DNA of 64,000 nucleotides from the NCBI GenBank assembly GCA_010909165.1, contig MU008185.1:496001-560000 (forward strand). Reading direction: 5' to 3'. Every line of letters starts with the position of its first letter. The first letter of the stretch is position 1. Position numbers and translations under genes: made by a program. Shown in pieces: positions 38,481 to 51,845 of the stretch. The notes under the pieces were generated by a model that was given only the letters and a program-made list of their open reading frames with translations, made no database searches and was not told the DNA's origin. Origin of the DNA: Anthoceros angustus. Taxonomy: Eukaryota > Streptophyta > Anthocerotopsida > Anthocerotales > Anthocerotaceae.

Positions 38481-39677
38481 GGCCATTCGGGAACCCTAGT
38501 TTACAATCCGAGACCAACCCAGGTTAGGGCTGGCACCGTGTCGACGTTTCCTTGCCTGGTGGATGAGATTCCGATAAAACGTTTCTTTCCTATATGGAAA
38601 GTATTCTGACGTTTATTACCTACCCATATTAGGTACCCATCACGGTTTTGCTTTACAAAGTTACACCTCGGAGGAGGGGGGAGGCCCCGTTACATCTTTA
38701 TGCCGAAAAAGAGCCAGAAATGAGCTCTTCTAACCATCACCGCTGTGTACATAGTCTGTTGAATTTTTAATAAATAATTAAAAATATATTATATATTTAT
38801 GCAGTAACTCGAGGGTGGCCTCGTTCCCATTTCAAGAAGGCCACGCCCACTACAAACCACAAGCACATGACCAGGGCAAGCACATAATATATTACTAGAT
38901 TTTTCACAAAACAAGAGGAATAATATGGTAGAATATTTGATATAATTATTTAGATAACAGGTTGAGCATCTTGTTTACCGATGCTCTGGATATGGTTGGG
39001 GTCGTCGGGGATGCACCTTCTAGTATTACTCTTATCGCACCTTCTAACATTATTCCGATCTAAGCCTATAGAGGGCAATGCACAGGTGTTTACGGGCACC
39101 TTAAGAGAGAGTTATCCCCATAACAGCCTAAAGAGGCATGCTACCAAGAGGCATGACTCGGACAGGATACCTCACTTCATCCCAAAATGGGTTATTTCAA
39201 TCCATGGCCACACCTCATGCCACAAATGAGGTCGGAGGCGGTTGTGGCAAATTAAAATGTGGCAGGCAGGCTGCAAAATGATACCAAAATGCTAAACCAG
39301 TTGCACACTTGTTATCGCTAGATCGACCATCTCTAGCATGTTGTGTTCGCCACGGGCGTATCAGATATGTGGAATAGGTTTGTATGACTTCAGCCTTTCA
39401 TTTCTTCGTTTCTACCACATACATTTTTGTTCTATGCTTCCGCAACCTGTTAGCTTGGGAATGCTAAGATAGAGCATAACATGCAAGCTAAGAGTAAAGT
39501 AGGAGAGTGGTGGCTCTACTCTGTTTTTCCGACAATATAGTAATATATGTCTTAAAACGTAACACCAACCCATTTGCCAAGACTTTGAAAGTCTCAAGAT
39601 TAAGGGATGAAGAGACAACCCTCTTGTTATTTGATTCTATACTTTTGATACTTCTTCCACTATTGTGACTATTGCTG

Positions 39678-40320
39678 TTAAATAGATAGTTCAAAATTAC
39701 TTGGTTCATACCCTTCGTCCGACCCAGAAGGTCCTTTGTCCGATGCAGCGGCGGCTCCTTCATCCAACAAAGTCAAGATTAAGGGATGAAGGCTAATACT
39801 ACCCCGAAGTCGCCGAGCAGTGCGCAAGGCAACTGCTACAAGATCAATGAACCCAAGGAAGATAGCGTTCCTGAGGGCTACTGTTACCAATTCTCTAACT
39901 ATCGGAACTAACAAGAAAATGAGGGCAGCGACGAGCATGTACACTGCCACTAAAGTTTCCAGTGTGAAGAAAACTCGACCGAGAGCCGCAACCATGGCCT
40001 TCATTTGTGCAGACATGAACTCTGTCAAATCCTTGCCTTTCAACAATCCCAATACCATGCTCTTTTGTGCATCCGTGCTTCGCGCAATCGCATTGCCAAT
40101 AGGTAGTTGCTTGCGGAGCAGAGTCCGTGGCAACCATTGTCATCTCCGCCATTTGCAAAGTCGTCTTCGCCGCTTGCAAGGCAATCTTCGTCGTCATTGT
40201 CGTCTCATTCTCGGCAAGATAGGAATTCGCCTCTTCGACAAAAGTGGAAGCCAATCCTCGGTAGAAGGAGAAGCCTACTCCACAAAAGGGGTTTAGGGGT
40301 TGGTAAAGGTTAAGCACCAT
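39678..40320 (-). pseudogene. Frameshifted small membrane-protein ORF, unknown family
   Basis: Two overlapping minus-strand frames appear to form one product. The first starts at an ATG near 40320 (MVLNLYQPLNPFCGVGFSFY) and runs through an amphipathic ETTMTTKIALQAAKTTLQMA stretch. Near 40115 the coding character passes to another frame (LLRKQLPIGNAIARSTDAQK, LTEFMSAQMKAMVAALGRVF), which contains two hydrophobic segments, LETLVAVYMLVAALIFLLVP and AIFLGFIDLVAVAL, and stops at 39678. The second frame has no ATG of its own. I do not recognise the family. A single indel would join them; it may be a pseudogene, a sequencing error, or a missed short intron. Confidence 0.4.
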
Positions 40321-42051
40321 CCTCCTCAGCAAAAGAGGTTAATAATGAGGTTGATAATAGAATCTTCAGAAGGGTTTACGACCGCTCTATATACCAATAA
40401 GATTTAAACTAATCGATGCGCATTCACACTTATTAATATGACCTGCCATGAACATGGTCTCCTCAAACTTGGAGTTGGCTTCTGCCCAGAGACGAGGAGC
40501 GTTCAAAAGTGTTTTTTAAATTTTGTACATTTTTTAAACGGTGTTTTTCATGGTTTTTGAAAATATGAGGTAAATAAACGCTGCAAAATCTAATACACAT
40601 TTATTAGAACCTGGATTTAGAGAAGCGTTTGGTGTCACATATAATTCAAGTTTTAAATGAACTAATTCAAGTTAGAAAATAACTCACTCTATTTGTAAAA
40701 ATGCAGTCATATTCACGTACAAGTGATCCCTATTCACATCAATGTGAATGACCTTCAAATATATTTGATTCAAATAATGATATGGGAAATAAAGGACAAT
40801 CACAGTGGTATACCGCCGCACTCGATAATACAATCACAGTGGATACGCCGGTGTACCGGCGCACCGCAAGGACACCGAGGCTGCCTTTCAAACAATATAT
40901 GTTTCATAGTTTGCCGTTGCGGCCGGAGAAAGTTCTCAACGATTTCAGCACAAGATCTGCAAGGCCTGAATTTTGAAGACCAACAGAAGTGTTCACCTAG
41001 ATTGCATAGCCAGGGGTTAGCTAGTAGGCTATCGTTGTGTGTATCCTAGGGGTGCGTGCTGGGAATCTCATCGCTTGACGGTCTTCCACATCTTGCTTTT
41101 ATAGACCTTCCTGGTCTACATTTTTTTGCTCATCCTTTATATAATTCCCTCTCACAGCAGCAACAAATTCCCTCTCACAACAATAGCAGATGGTTGTATT
41201 GCCGGAATCATTCACTGTGCTGACTTGGCTACAAAGACAAAAGGCCGATGTGGAGGGGCCGAGGCCAGACACTCATGGGTCTCAGGCAGGCCATTGGCAT
41301 CGCGTTGCTTTGAATCGTTAGAAATCAAAGCCGGCTGTCCAATGATGTGGGACCTTGAACACGACCTTTTTCAATCCTCAGCACAATGAGGCGTAGGTAG
41401 GAGGGGATGCAAATCACACCTCCCGCCTTCCCATCATTGCGAAGGATGCATGTCGAATAGGTTTTTTTTATGGGGAGCACTTCTTACTGAACCATGGGTG
41501 CTTTAGGTTTTGAGATGTTGTTTTTCGATGCAAGTGCGAGCAAATGCATAGCCGGGTGGCTTTTGCTCGCACCCGCGTGAAACGAAAATGCTCAACATGA
41601 AGGTTCGTGTAAAAGCCACCAGTGGCTCTCAATGGGCCTCCGTGATGCATGACGTTTTTTTTTCCTTTCCTTTTCCTATAAGGTTGTTAACAATTTTGTT
41701 TTCATCGGTCTAGCATAAATGCCCTTGAATTTTTGGGTCCGTCATTTATTTGTATTGAGGTACCCATTTTGTTTTCGCCGGCTCCTTCAACTTTGATTTT
41801 CAATTGAGTTTTGCCAGAATCTACCGCAAAAAAAAACATGAAAATTCTGCGGTGACATGGGACTACTCATTTGAAATTGCCATCTTCTCTTAATTTTTTT
41901 TCCTTAATAAGCTGGATTTTTCCATCATGTCCCCGAGTTGGTCCCAAGTCATCAGGAAACTTGAAAATGCCTATTTTGACCCTTGTGCTTTCCAATCTGC
42001 CGTTTGCCGTTTCAAAAAGTGCAAAATATACTTCATTTTGCGCTCGTCTCT

Positions 42052-42077
42052 GACATTAGGAGCTTGATACTAAGCCA
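42052..42077. repeat. 26-bp direct repeat, copy 1
   Basis: GACATTAGGAGCTTGATACT plus AAGCCA is repeated exactly at 43120-43145, 1,068 bp away. The sequence between the copies is non-coding. Confidence 0.9.
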
Positions 42078-43119
42078 TACAAGACCTTGTTCATGTGATA
42101 AGGCATTTCACTAATCGCTCAACAAGAGCTACTATCGTTACTTGACTTGCTGCAAGTGGGGTTCCTAAAGGAGGTGGAATGTTAATTATTGGGCAGAAAA
42201 CTAGGACGTCATATATCTAGTAAGTATCTTGATGTTTGTTTCATAGAATAAAATGTTTGAGCTTATGATGTTCACGTTGTTTACAAAATATTTTGTGATT
42301 CATATACGATAGGACGAAGGAGCTACATTTGAAGGTAACACATCGTACGGCTGACCAATTTGATTTGCCTGAGGCCCGTCTTTTAGTTGTGTCATGATGT
42401 AGTAATGGCCTGGCTATACAAATTATTGATGACACTCTTGAGACTAAAGGGAGATAAAGTGATATAGAAAATAAATCAAAATCACTTAATTCAAAATATG
42501 ATAAAGTCGCTCCCGGATGGAGTGATCATCTTCCCTGCGTATGATTGCTCTTACAACCAAACGCGGATCCGCTTTGGTCTTTCTACAAATCGAAGAAGCT
42601 TTTCCTATTGAACGTAAAGCCAAAGAAACATCTTTAAAACTTTCCTCACCCTCAGTCCAAGTCCTATTGGGGTCTATCAATTGAGGAGTTATCTTTGTTC
42701 ACCGAAGGAAGGTGATGGCTATGTTACAAAGGTTAACGGAGGTGTGTTAAGGTAGGCTCAAGCTAAGATTCTGATAGCTTTAGAGCATCATGGTATAAGC
42801 CTGCATGACTGTGAGACTTACCTGTCGAATAGAGACCAAAGTCAGCCATAGTCAGATGACCTATCTAAGATTAGGCGATATCCTTTTCCTCGTAACTCCT
42901 TCTCATGCCTATAGGTTTACCGAATGCTCATACAGAAAAACGTGCTCCTAGATTTGGAACCAAGGGCAAGCTTCCGTTCTATGATAAGGCTGAAAGGCTA
43001 CGCTGCATTTTGTCCAGTGAAGGAAATTACACATCCTCTTTAGCTTCAAGATCAAAGAAGTTTCATGACAAGAAGATTTCAGGTCAATTCATCTTTCGCG
43101 AAGGTATATTCTCCTTCGC

Positions 43120-43145
43120 GACATTAGGAGCTTGATACTAAGCCA
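43120..43145. repeat. 26-bp direct repeat, copy 2
   Basis: Exact second copy of the 26-bp word at 42052-42077. The flanks on both sides are unrelated, so the repeat ends are sharp. Confidence 0.9.
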
Positions 43146-43588
43146 CAGGAGGAGAAGGTACATATTTTCATGAAAGGAATATTACTTTCTCATTTTTCAT
43201 TTTGTGTGTCTTCTTAGGTGTGCCAAGCCTCAACAATGGAGTCTAAGATTTTGCAACATGTGAACGTGTGTAATAAGCCCTGAACCTCTACTAGTAGTTT
43301 CAAGTTGTACCATTTCCAATTCCAAGCCTCAAGGAATAGTTCCAAGTTTTATAGGTGCATGCACAACCTCAAATTCCACGCGAAGCTATACATGTGTATG
43401 CATAACGAAGTCCAAATGTGAGCATATATGGAATATCAAACAACGAAGATCCTGACTTTTGGCAACCTTCGGAAGAAGATCTTATTGAAAATAGTTTGAA
43501 CTTAGCTAGTTAAGTAGGATTGATGCCCGCACTATATGGTCTTAAGGTAAAGACATCTTGTGGCGAAGATCAATCTTTTGCAGGGAAT

Positions 43589-43674
43589 AATATTTTTAAT
43601 TGTAGCATCAATATCAGTCTCACACTTTTGTAGGCATCAATATTTCTAATTGTAGCATCAATATCAATCTCACA
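43589..43674. repeat. 50-bp tandem duplication in the AT-rich island
   Basis: AATATTT(T/C)TAATTGTAGC followed by ATCAATATCA(G/A)TCTCACA occurs at 43589 and 43639 with two mismatches. It is non-coding. Confidence 0.85.
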
Positions 43675-44453
43675 AGTGCTCTAAATTCTGATATTGTGAA
43701 AACCCTCCTCAATAGGGGGACAGAGACTTTATGTAAAAATGAGATGGAAAACGCATCTACCCCGAAAAAAAGGGGGAATAATCCAACAAAAGGCACCATG
43801 ACAAGAGGGACTAACCCTCGTGATTGCTCATATTGAAACTACCTATAGCCCGAAGAATTTCGAGGACAAGGATAGAAAAAGGCCTGCCTATCTACCGAAG
43901 AAGCTGCATCCCCAGCTCTAGCCCCCCGTCTTATACACCGCGTTTACAATACCCTTCCTAGGGCGATGGACATCCGTTGCCTTGTTGCCTAAAGAAAACC
44001 ACAATACAGGAAAGGAGGAGGTTACTCGTTCTAACTCTTTTTCTTCTTTTGTACCTTTATAACTTTCACCTTATTTATAACTTTCTTCTTGATTATGATA
44101 ACATAAGAGACCAGACATGATAATGAGGTAACTGCAAGTCCCGGTTGCCGGTACTTAACAAAGATACAAGATTTAAAAAGGTCTATCCATATAGAGTTAT
44201 TTCCGGTAACATGACACCCCAAAAGGGTTACAGTCCAGAACCCTAAGGCTAGGTGTTACGATCACGTCCTTTTTGCAGTGTACGTTTCAGAAACAGAGTC
44301 TCGAGGTGTGCGCTCTCCTGAACTTTGGGTTCAGACTAGGATATGAATTGATAGGCAATCCGTGGGATCTGTCCTCGCTTCACCTCGTCCCAATCGGACA
44401 CTCTGGCAATCACCAGCTGCAATCCATAGCCTAACCATAGCCAAATAATAGAC

Positions 44454-47400
44454 ATGGTAGCACAGGTATGGCAGCCACAAGAGAATGGGGTGAAGGAGAT
44501 ATGTGGACTCCTGCTGGAGTATCGAATACCCAGCGCTGATCAGAGCCGAATTTGGCAGCAGCTGCAGCACTACTCTCAGATTGCTGACTTTAACAACTAC
44601 CTGACCTTCATACTATGCCGCGCAGAGGTAAACTTGCTGACACCTGTGCCAGTCCCTCTATGCGACTCCTTCAGTCAAGTCTTGTATCTCGGCCCCTAGC
44701 GTCCAATTCTGCATTTGGGTGGAGGTGTGCTATATTATGGAGGGGAGTACGCCGATGCGCCTTAAATCAATTATTTCAGCTGATTTGTGGAAACCTTTTG
44801 GGTTTGGTCTTGCTGAGTCTGCGGGGTTTTGTGCCCTCGGCCATTCTGATTGGAGCAGAGCTCGTTAACGAGATGCTTTGCTGTACAGGGGCAATCTGTT
44901 GAAGTCCGTCAGGCAGCAGGTTTGCTTCTGAAGAATAACTTGAAGGCCAAATATAAGTCCTTGCCAACTCCATATCAGCAATATATAAAGGCTGAATTGC
45001 TGCCTTGTCTTGGTGCAACTGATAGAAATCTACGGTCAACAGTCGGTACTGTCATAAGTGTGGTGGTTCAAGAGGGTCACATACAGGGTTGGCCTGAAAT
45101 TTTCCAGGCTATATCTCAGTGTTTAAAGAGTAATGACTACAATCACATGGAGGGAGCCCTGGATGCCTTATCGAAGGTCTTTTTTCTGTCTCAGTAGTGC
45201 TATGATTATCTTATTCCGTTGCATATTTGGCCTTCAGGTTTGTCTTGCTGTCTATCACAGTGCGCATCGCACTTGGGACAGAAACCATCTGGGGCACATA
45301 TGCAGTCTAAAGCACGTTGATGTTAAAGGATGACAATGACTCATTTAGGAATGATAGTATTGGCAGCACGTGTGATGGTTTTTAGCTGCAGGCATTGGCC
45401 AATCATGTTAAGACGAATGCTGTTGCAGGTATGCGAGGACATGCCGGAGGAGTTGGATAAGGATGTTGCTGGCCTTCCCGAGCGTCCCATTAATTATTTT
45501 CTTCCGCAACTTCTGCAGGTTTTTACATCTCTGCTGTTTGAGCAGGACTTTTTTTGCATACATGGCATGAAAGGGAAACACTTCCGCGTTGTGTGATGCC
45601 TTTAGTGGAATAAGATATAGTGTGCTTATGAAGATTTTTTTAAAGCAGGATGTTGTTCTTAGTTTATGGTTTGCTTTCGGCTTGCAGTTTTTCTCTTCAC
45701 CACATGCCATATTGCGGAAACTGGCTGTCAACTCTGTCAGCCAATTTATTGTGGTCATGCCTACGGTACGCCTCGATCGCTATTGCAGGGCTGTGGCTGA
45801 TTTTCTACATTAGTCTAGTGTTGGGTTGGGTGCTTGAAAACACGCGGTATAGATCCTCCCTTGTGCTTATCTATTTGCTACATTTCTTGTGCTTCCTGTC
45901 TTTCCTCCCAGCAGAGACAATACAAACCCTGAACTATTTGCACCTACATGTGCAGGCTTTATTTGTCAATATGGATAATTTCTTACAAGGACTATTTTCT
46001 CTGGCTAATGATTCTGTCGCTGAAGTCCGCAAGCTGGTTGGTTTGCTCATGGACACATCTTGTGTATAACATGAATCAGTAGTATGCTGGAAATTTCAAC
46101 AAGTTGCTTTGCGTTTGCTCCAGTAGATAACAGATACTGTTCTCATGACTTGGTGCATGTTTCTATCCTGACCAGGTCTGCTGTGCTCTAGTTCAGCTGC
46201 TCGAATCACAGCCAAATTTCTTACAGGTGATCCTCACTTGTGCACTGACTTTTAGTATTTCAAAGCAGCATGTATTTGTGCGGGCCTTTTGTGCTGCCCA
46301 TATTCATGGTTGTTTGACAGATGTCCAAATGTTTGAAAAAGTAACTGGTAAGCTTTATCTCTGCAGCCACACATGAAGAGTGTCATCGAGTATATGCTGC
46401 AAGCTAACAATGATGTTGATGAGGAAGTTGCTTTGGAGTCTTGCGAGTTTTGGTATGGTGAAGATCCTTGAGAATATGCCCAGTTGTATGGATATTGGTC
46501 CTTAGCAGGGTAGTGTGATTCTTACAGCAGCCTCCTTGGGCAGGTCTGCATTCTGTGAAGCTCAACTGCCTCCTGATATCCTAAGAGATTTTCTGCCACG
46601 TCTTGTTTCTGTAAGTTTAGCAGAGATCCAATGTTGGTCTTCCCTTCTCTTATGCTCTATGTTGTCTGGAGTGTGGCTCCTCCCTCTCTTGCCTCTTGGT
46701 TCTATGGTGATTCTGAGAATCAGGAATATCTGCAGGTTCTTCTATCGAATATGGCATATGCTGATGATGATGAAGCTTTGGATGATGCTCAGGTAAGAAA
46801 TGAAGAATGACGGGTTCTGTAACTTTGCTGCTTAGTGATGAGAAGCTTTGTTTTCACGTTTCTTAATGTTCTGCATTTCTGTTTGCGTGTGTTCAGGATG
46901 ATGAAAATGCTCCTGATCGGGACCAGGTACTTTAGCTCTAGTTTGTATAATGTCTTGCACCATGCTTATGGTGGCCTTATTGCTCTTGAAGATGACCAGT
47001 GTTTGTGACTCCTTGACCTGCAATATTGGGCAAGCGTCAAACTAACGGGTGTTTATTCATCAGGATCTCAAGCCTCGGTTCTACCAATCACGACTTCATG
47101 GTGGTGATAATGAAGATGACGAGGTATCTCCTACTTTATATCATTTCAAACTTAAGTTTGCCCTATCTTGACAACAAGGCTTGAACTGTTTACTATCCAG
47201 TACAGTTGTTCGTGTTGCTACCAACTTGGTGGCTGTAGCTGAAGCCGCTGGTCGCATTGCAGGAGGATGATGATATTGTGAACTTGTGGAACATCAGAAA
47301 GTGCAGTGCTGCTGGCCTGGACATGTTATCAAATACGTTTGGTGACGAGCTTCTCCCTGTTTTGATGCCAGTTGTGCAGGTGACTGCTCTAATATTTCTA

Positions 47401-50400
47401 AGTTTATAAAGAGGTACTGTTTACCTGTGCATCCCTTCTAACTGTGAGGATAAACAAACTGCACTGCAGAATAAATTGGCAGCTGCAAGTGATGCAGCCT
47501 GGAAGGAGCGTGAAGCTGCAGTGTTGGCTTTGGGCGCTGTTGCGGAGGGCTGCATTCATGGATTGCTGCCCCATTTGAAAGATGTGAGTTGGGTGCCGTT
47601 TGTTCTTGCCATCTGACCCCATCATGTCTATCTGTCTACTGGGGCAGCGTTTTGTCATGATCTAGGATGGTATTGCTGGCATTTCTGTGTGTAGGCCTGC
47701 AGCTAGACCTGGCTTGCACCGATGCATTCTGTTGTATGAAATTTCCTTCTTTGTGATGTGGTACAGATTGTTGCGTTTTTGGTTCCCCTCTTGGAGGACA
47801 AGCGACCACTTGTTAGGAGTATAACGTGTTGGACCCTATCCCGTTACAGCAAATGGATTGTGCAAGTGAGTTCTTTTTTATCCCTCTGTATGACACTGTT
47901 TTTTTGAAATTCTCGAACCTTTCAGCTTTGTGTTTGCGACATTTGATTTTGAGGAAGATCTCTTATCTTTGCTATTTTTGAGTTTGCAGCACATGAGCTT
48001 TCCAGATGGCCCTGCTCAATTTGACACGGTGTTGAATGGGCTGTTGAAGAAGATTCTGGACAGCAACAAAAGAGTGCAGGAGGCTGCATGCTCTGCATTT
48101 GCAACTCTTGAGGAGGTGGTGTGTTTTTAAAGTCTTGTGAAGGAGATAGACCATGTGTTTGAAGACCAGCACTTAATATTGAAATGGGCTTTGTGGTGCA
48201 GGCAGCTTCAGAGGAGCTGGCACCTCGATTGGAGCCCATTCTGCACCATCTTATGTTTGCATTTGGGAAATACCAGGTACTTGTCCTATATAAACTTGTG
48301 AATTGTTGTGTAGCAGCACTTCTGAAAGCATGGACCATCGTACAAATCTAATGGTAGGCATGAGATGCTCAGCATCAATATTTTGATGACTGTATTACGA
48401 ATATGCATGGACAGTCTGTCGATATATAAGTGCAGATGAGTGCTTGTACTTATCATCATCATTGTTGCTTCCTTTTCAGAGGAGGAACCTGCGAATATTG
48501 TACGATGCCATTGGCACCCTTGCTGATGCAGTAGGGTCGGAGTTAAATGAGGTAGGGAATTGTGTGCTTTGTCGTCTCACAATAGAGCAATAAGATCATC
48601 TCTCATGACAATTTCAGTATCTGGATGGTTGATTGGCAATGTAGTAAGCTTCACACGTGGTCAAGGGGGTTCAATAGCAACCTAGCACAAAAATGGCATG
48701 CTGCTTATGGTTTATGTGGGGTTGTCTGTCGCAGAAAAAGTATCTTGATATACTGATGCCACCTCTGATTACCAAATGGCAACAGTTACCTGATACGGAC
48801 AAGGACTTGTTCCCCTTGCTAGAATGCTTCACTTCTATAGCCCAGGTACGATCTTGTCCAGTTATCTGCATGATGTCACAACTCAAGTGTATTTGCATTC
48901 ACTAATGCTAGGGGTGTAATAATATTGCAGGCTTTAGGTCCAGGGTTTTCTCAGTATGCAGAACCTGTGTTTGTCAGATGCATCAACCTGATAAGAACAC
49001 AAGAACTTGCGAAGGTATGTGTGCCTGAAGGGTCAATTCATGTCTCAATAACTTTGCTTATTTCTGTGAGCAAAGTGGGGGGCTCATGAATAAAGACTTC
49101 AACTTCTAGTTAAATTTGTTTCCTTGTTGTCTGGGAAGGGGCAGGTGGCTCCCCCTCTCTTAACGAGGATCTGAGAAACATTTATATGGAATTTGCAGGC
49201 TGATCCTGCCAGGGCAGGTGTACCTTATGATAAAGAGTTCATTGTTTGTTCTCTGGATCTGCTCTCTGGCCTTGTAGAGGGTCTTGGCAGCAGCATTGAG
49301 GGTCTGGTATGTGCAATGTGTTTTATGTTTTGTCTGGTCTGCAAGGAAGCTTCAAGCGTGGTGCTGGTACGAAAGACTTACCACTCTTGTGCAGGTTGTT
49401 CGCAGTGACTTGCGAGACTTGCTTCTGCAATGTTGTGGCGATGAAGCAGCGGATGTCCGTCAGAGTGCTCTTGCCCTGTTGGGTGACCTTGCAAAGGTTA
49501 TGCAGCAAGCAGCATGGATGCATCGCACTTTTCTTGCTTCCGCTCTTGATTCATGCTTCTTAACTTTAGTGTGCTGTTTATTAGGCCTGCGCTGTACATT
49601 TGCAGCCTCGGTTGGCTGATTTTCTCAATCTTGCAGCCAAGCAGTTGGTATGCCTTGTAATTTGTGGCAGCTAGCTGTTTTAGGTCCCTTTGAGAATTTA
49701 TGTACAGTAACTCTGTGAGTCTCTGGATGTTTGTGCAAGGACAGCAGGCTTTTGAAGCCAATGAGAATGTTTCTGTGGTAAACAATGCCTGTTGGGCAAT
49801 TGGAGAGGTGGCTGTCAAGGTAGAATTGTCGATGCCTGCAAGTTTGTTGAGGAATTCAAGGATATTAAGTGTATTTTGAACTTGAAATAGCTTGACCTTG
49901 AATGCTTGCTGAGACAGGTCCGTCAGGACATTTCGCCCATCGTGATGAACGTTCTTGGAAGTTTGGTGCCCATTCTTTCTTCAAAGTCTGAGGTAATAGT
50001 CAGAAACGTATAAAAGTTCAGGACTTGTTGTTTCTGTTGATTCTGTCACGAGGTCCATGCAGTTGTAAAGCATATCACATATCAGAGTTTTAAGGCGTCT
50101 TATACAGAGGAGATCTTGCTACAGGGTTTCAGTAAATCCCTTCTGGAGAATAGTGCTATCACCCTAGGAAGAATTGGATGGGTCTGTCCTGATCTTGTTG
50201 CACCAATGATGGACCATTTTATGCAGCCTTGGTGTTCTGCCCTTTTCACGTAAGTGTCATCATATTGAAAGGAGGTGTCTTGTAACGAAGGTGTGCCACA
50301 CTGGTGACTTTCTAACCCACTGATTTCCAGGATTCGGGATGATATTGAGAAGGAGGATGCATTTCGAGGGTTATGTGCAATGGTAGGTGCTGTCTAAAGG

Positions 50401-50935
50401 TTTTCTTTTGAGTGTTTCCTTGCGTTTTGTGTGCCGTGTCTCTTAATGTTTGCATTTGCAGGTCCGCATAAATCCAGCGGGTGCCATGCCATCGTTTGTA
50501 CAAATGTGTGAAGCCATCGGGAGCTGGCATGTGAGAATCGAGTACCTCCAAGTTGTTCTATTGTGGTTTGATGTCAAGATGTATAATTGTTGTCTCTGTG
50601 GAGGTCAAGTGAATGTACTACTTAGTCTGATGAACCTGCTTCCATTGGTACTCCCTCTTACTCGAATAATCTGTTACCAGGAGATCCGCAGTCCGGACCT
50701 GAGGGCTGAACTAGCACAAGTTCTTTATGGGTACAAGCAGGTAAGCCAGGAGGTGGTTTGAGATTCTGGAAGATGTATTTGGAAGTGCTATGTTTGTATT
50801 GTAAATTGCACTGTTTGCAAGCCTATGTATTGTTTCTTTGGCTTGCAGATGTTAGGATCCTCTACTTGGGAGCAATGTCTGGCAGCTCTGGACCCTGCCC
50901 TGAGAGAGAAGCTGGTGAACAGGTATGGGCTATGA
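44454..50935 (+). CDS. TRN1: Transportin-1 (karyopherin beta-2) nuclear import receptor
   Basis: Imports PY-NLS cargoes, including hnRNP-like proteins and, in plants, AGO1-linked factors. Exons: 44454-44627, 44889-45176, 45429-45518, 45688-45765, 45956-46036, 46176-46226, 46367-46452, 46544-46610, 46736-46792, 46897-46926, 47064-47123, 47263-47379, 47470-47583, 47767-47865, 47990-48115, 48202-48276, 48480-48551, 48735-48845, 48931-49014, 49199-49306, 49395-49496, 49585-49647, 49745-49819, 49918-49992, 50125-50249, 50331-50382, 50462-50530, 50681-50740, 50849-50935. The 891 aa match the known plant length. HEAT blocks run end to end: [80 protein letters not shown] and [17 protein letters not shown]. 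The acidic H8 loop that releases cargo spans exons 9-12 ([12 protein letters not shown]...GGDNEDDE). It ends LVNRYGL within exon 29, so the GTATGG there is not used as a donor. Confidence 0.96.
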
Positions 50936-51845
50936 AGTTTTGCGAGGAAGGTACGAGCCTCAAGGATGGGAAGCTTCTCACTGGAGGGGTGTGCCGAACT
51001 TGGCTGGCATCAGCATCAGCGTCTGTCTTGCAGGAGACTCTAAAGGCAGATTTCATCTTGGGGCATGCACGGAAAGCTATGGCTCTGAGCTGACTGAGGC
51101 CGGTGTCATCTGGGGGAAATACAGGATGCTATCTGAGCTGCTTTCTGTTGACCCGAGATGAAATCACAAGTGTGATTCATATAGGATCTGACTCCTACAC
51201 GTTGAGAAGGGCTTATTGTTTCTGCTATTCTTCCTACAGGTTGATGCAATTTTTCTTTCATCAGTATCTTCCTTCCATGAGAATTCTGTCTGTGTAATGT
51301 CTCTACAATGGAGTCTTGAAAGGCGGTTTTGCTGTGTATATCCGCCACAAGTGTTGGGCATATCTTGAATTGAACCAGGTATTGCTGGATATTGGATAAA
51401 TGACCATTGTGTCGATCACACGCGGATTGCCGGAACTGAAATTACCTGTCCTGCCCGAGATGGGTTTTTGTGTTTAAATGGATCCTGTTAAAACGGTAGG
51501 AATTCCAGGGAAGGATGCCCCATGCACGGTGAAATCTCCATCAACTTTGGGCTTCAATGCAGGGCAACGAGAGGTCTATCAATGAGGATGCGCAAGAAGG
51601 ACGAAATCACCGCCGACAACATAGCTTGATGAGAAAAACTGTAGTTATCCCGTGCGTGCTGTGGTCGGCACACTGTAATAAATCAAAAATGATAAACTTG
51701 AATGATACAACTGATGACTTCACAACGGTATAAAAATGTCTTGAGATTCAGTGTCTTGGGTTCGTGATATCATGAGCTGATGGTTAGGATATATACTGAG
51801 GGGTCAAGTGGCTCTGAGAAAGCCTCAAAATATTTTGGGATGCTA
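50936..51845. other. Convergent 3' flank of transportin and SWAP70
   Basis: No gene is seen. Transportin reads in from the left and SWAP70 from the right. AATAAA at 51678-51683 on the plus strand could serve as a poly(A) near-upstream element for transportin, but its distance of about 740 bp from the stop codon makes this only a suggestion. Confidence 0.5.

Larger units (their letters stand above)
38398..44453. other. 6-kb AT-rich gene-poor island
   Basis: Between the divergent TBP and transportin genes lies AT-rich DNA with no intact gene. It holds a strongly AT stretch at 38760-38800, a frameshifted hydrophobic ORF at 39.7-40.3 kb, a 19-bp direct repeat (CAAGATTAAGGGATGAAG at about 39595 and 39773), a 26-bp repeat at 42052 and 43120, and a 50-bp tandem duplication at 43589. 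Short frames at 42486-42680 (-) and 42905-43135 (+) have no domain I know. The composition and scattered repeats suggest decayed transposable elements, but no transposase or reverse transcriptase motif is readable. Confidence 0.5.

Noticed and set aside
50921..51170. Transportin continuing past GTATGG into a further exon
   Set aside because: Reading on gives LVNRYGL and a stop, which matches the usual end and total length of plant transportin; the downstream frame has no similarity to the family.
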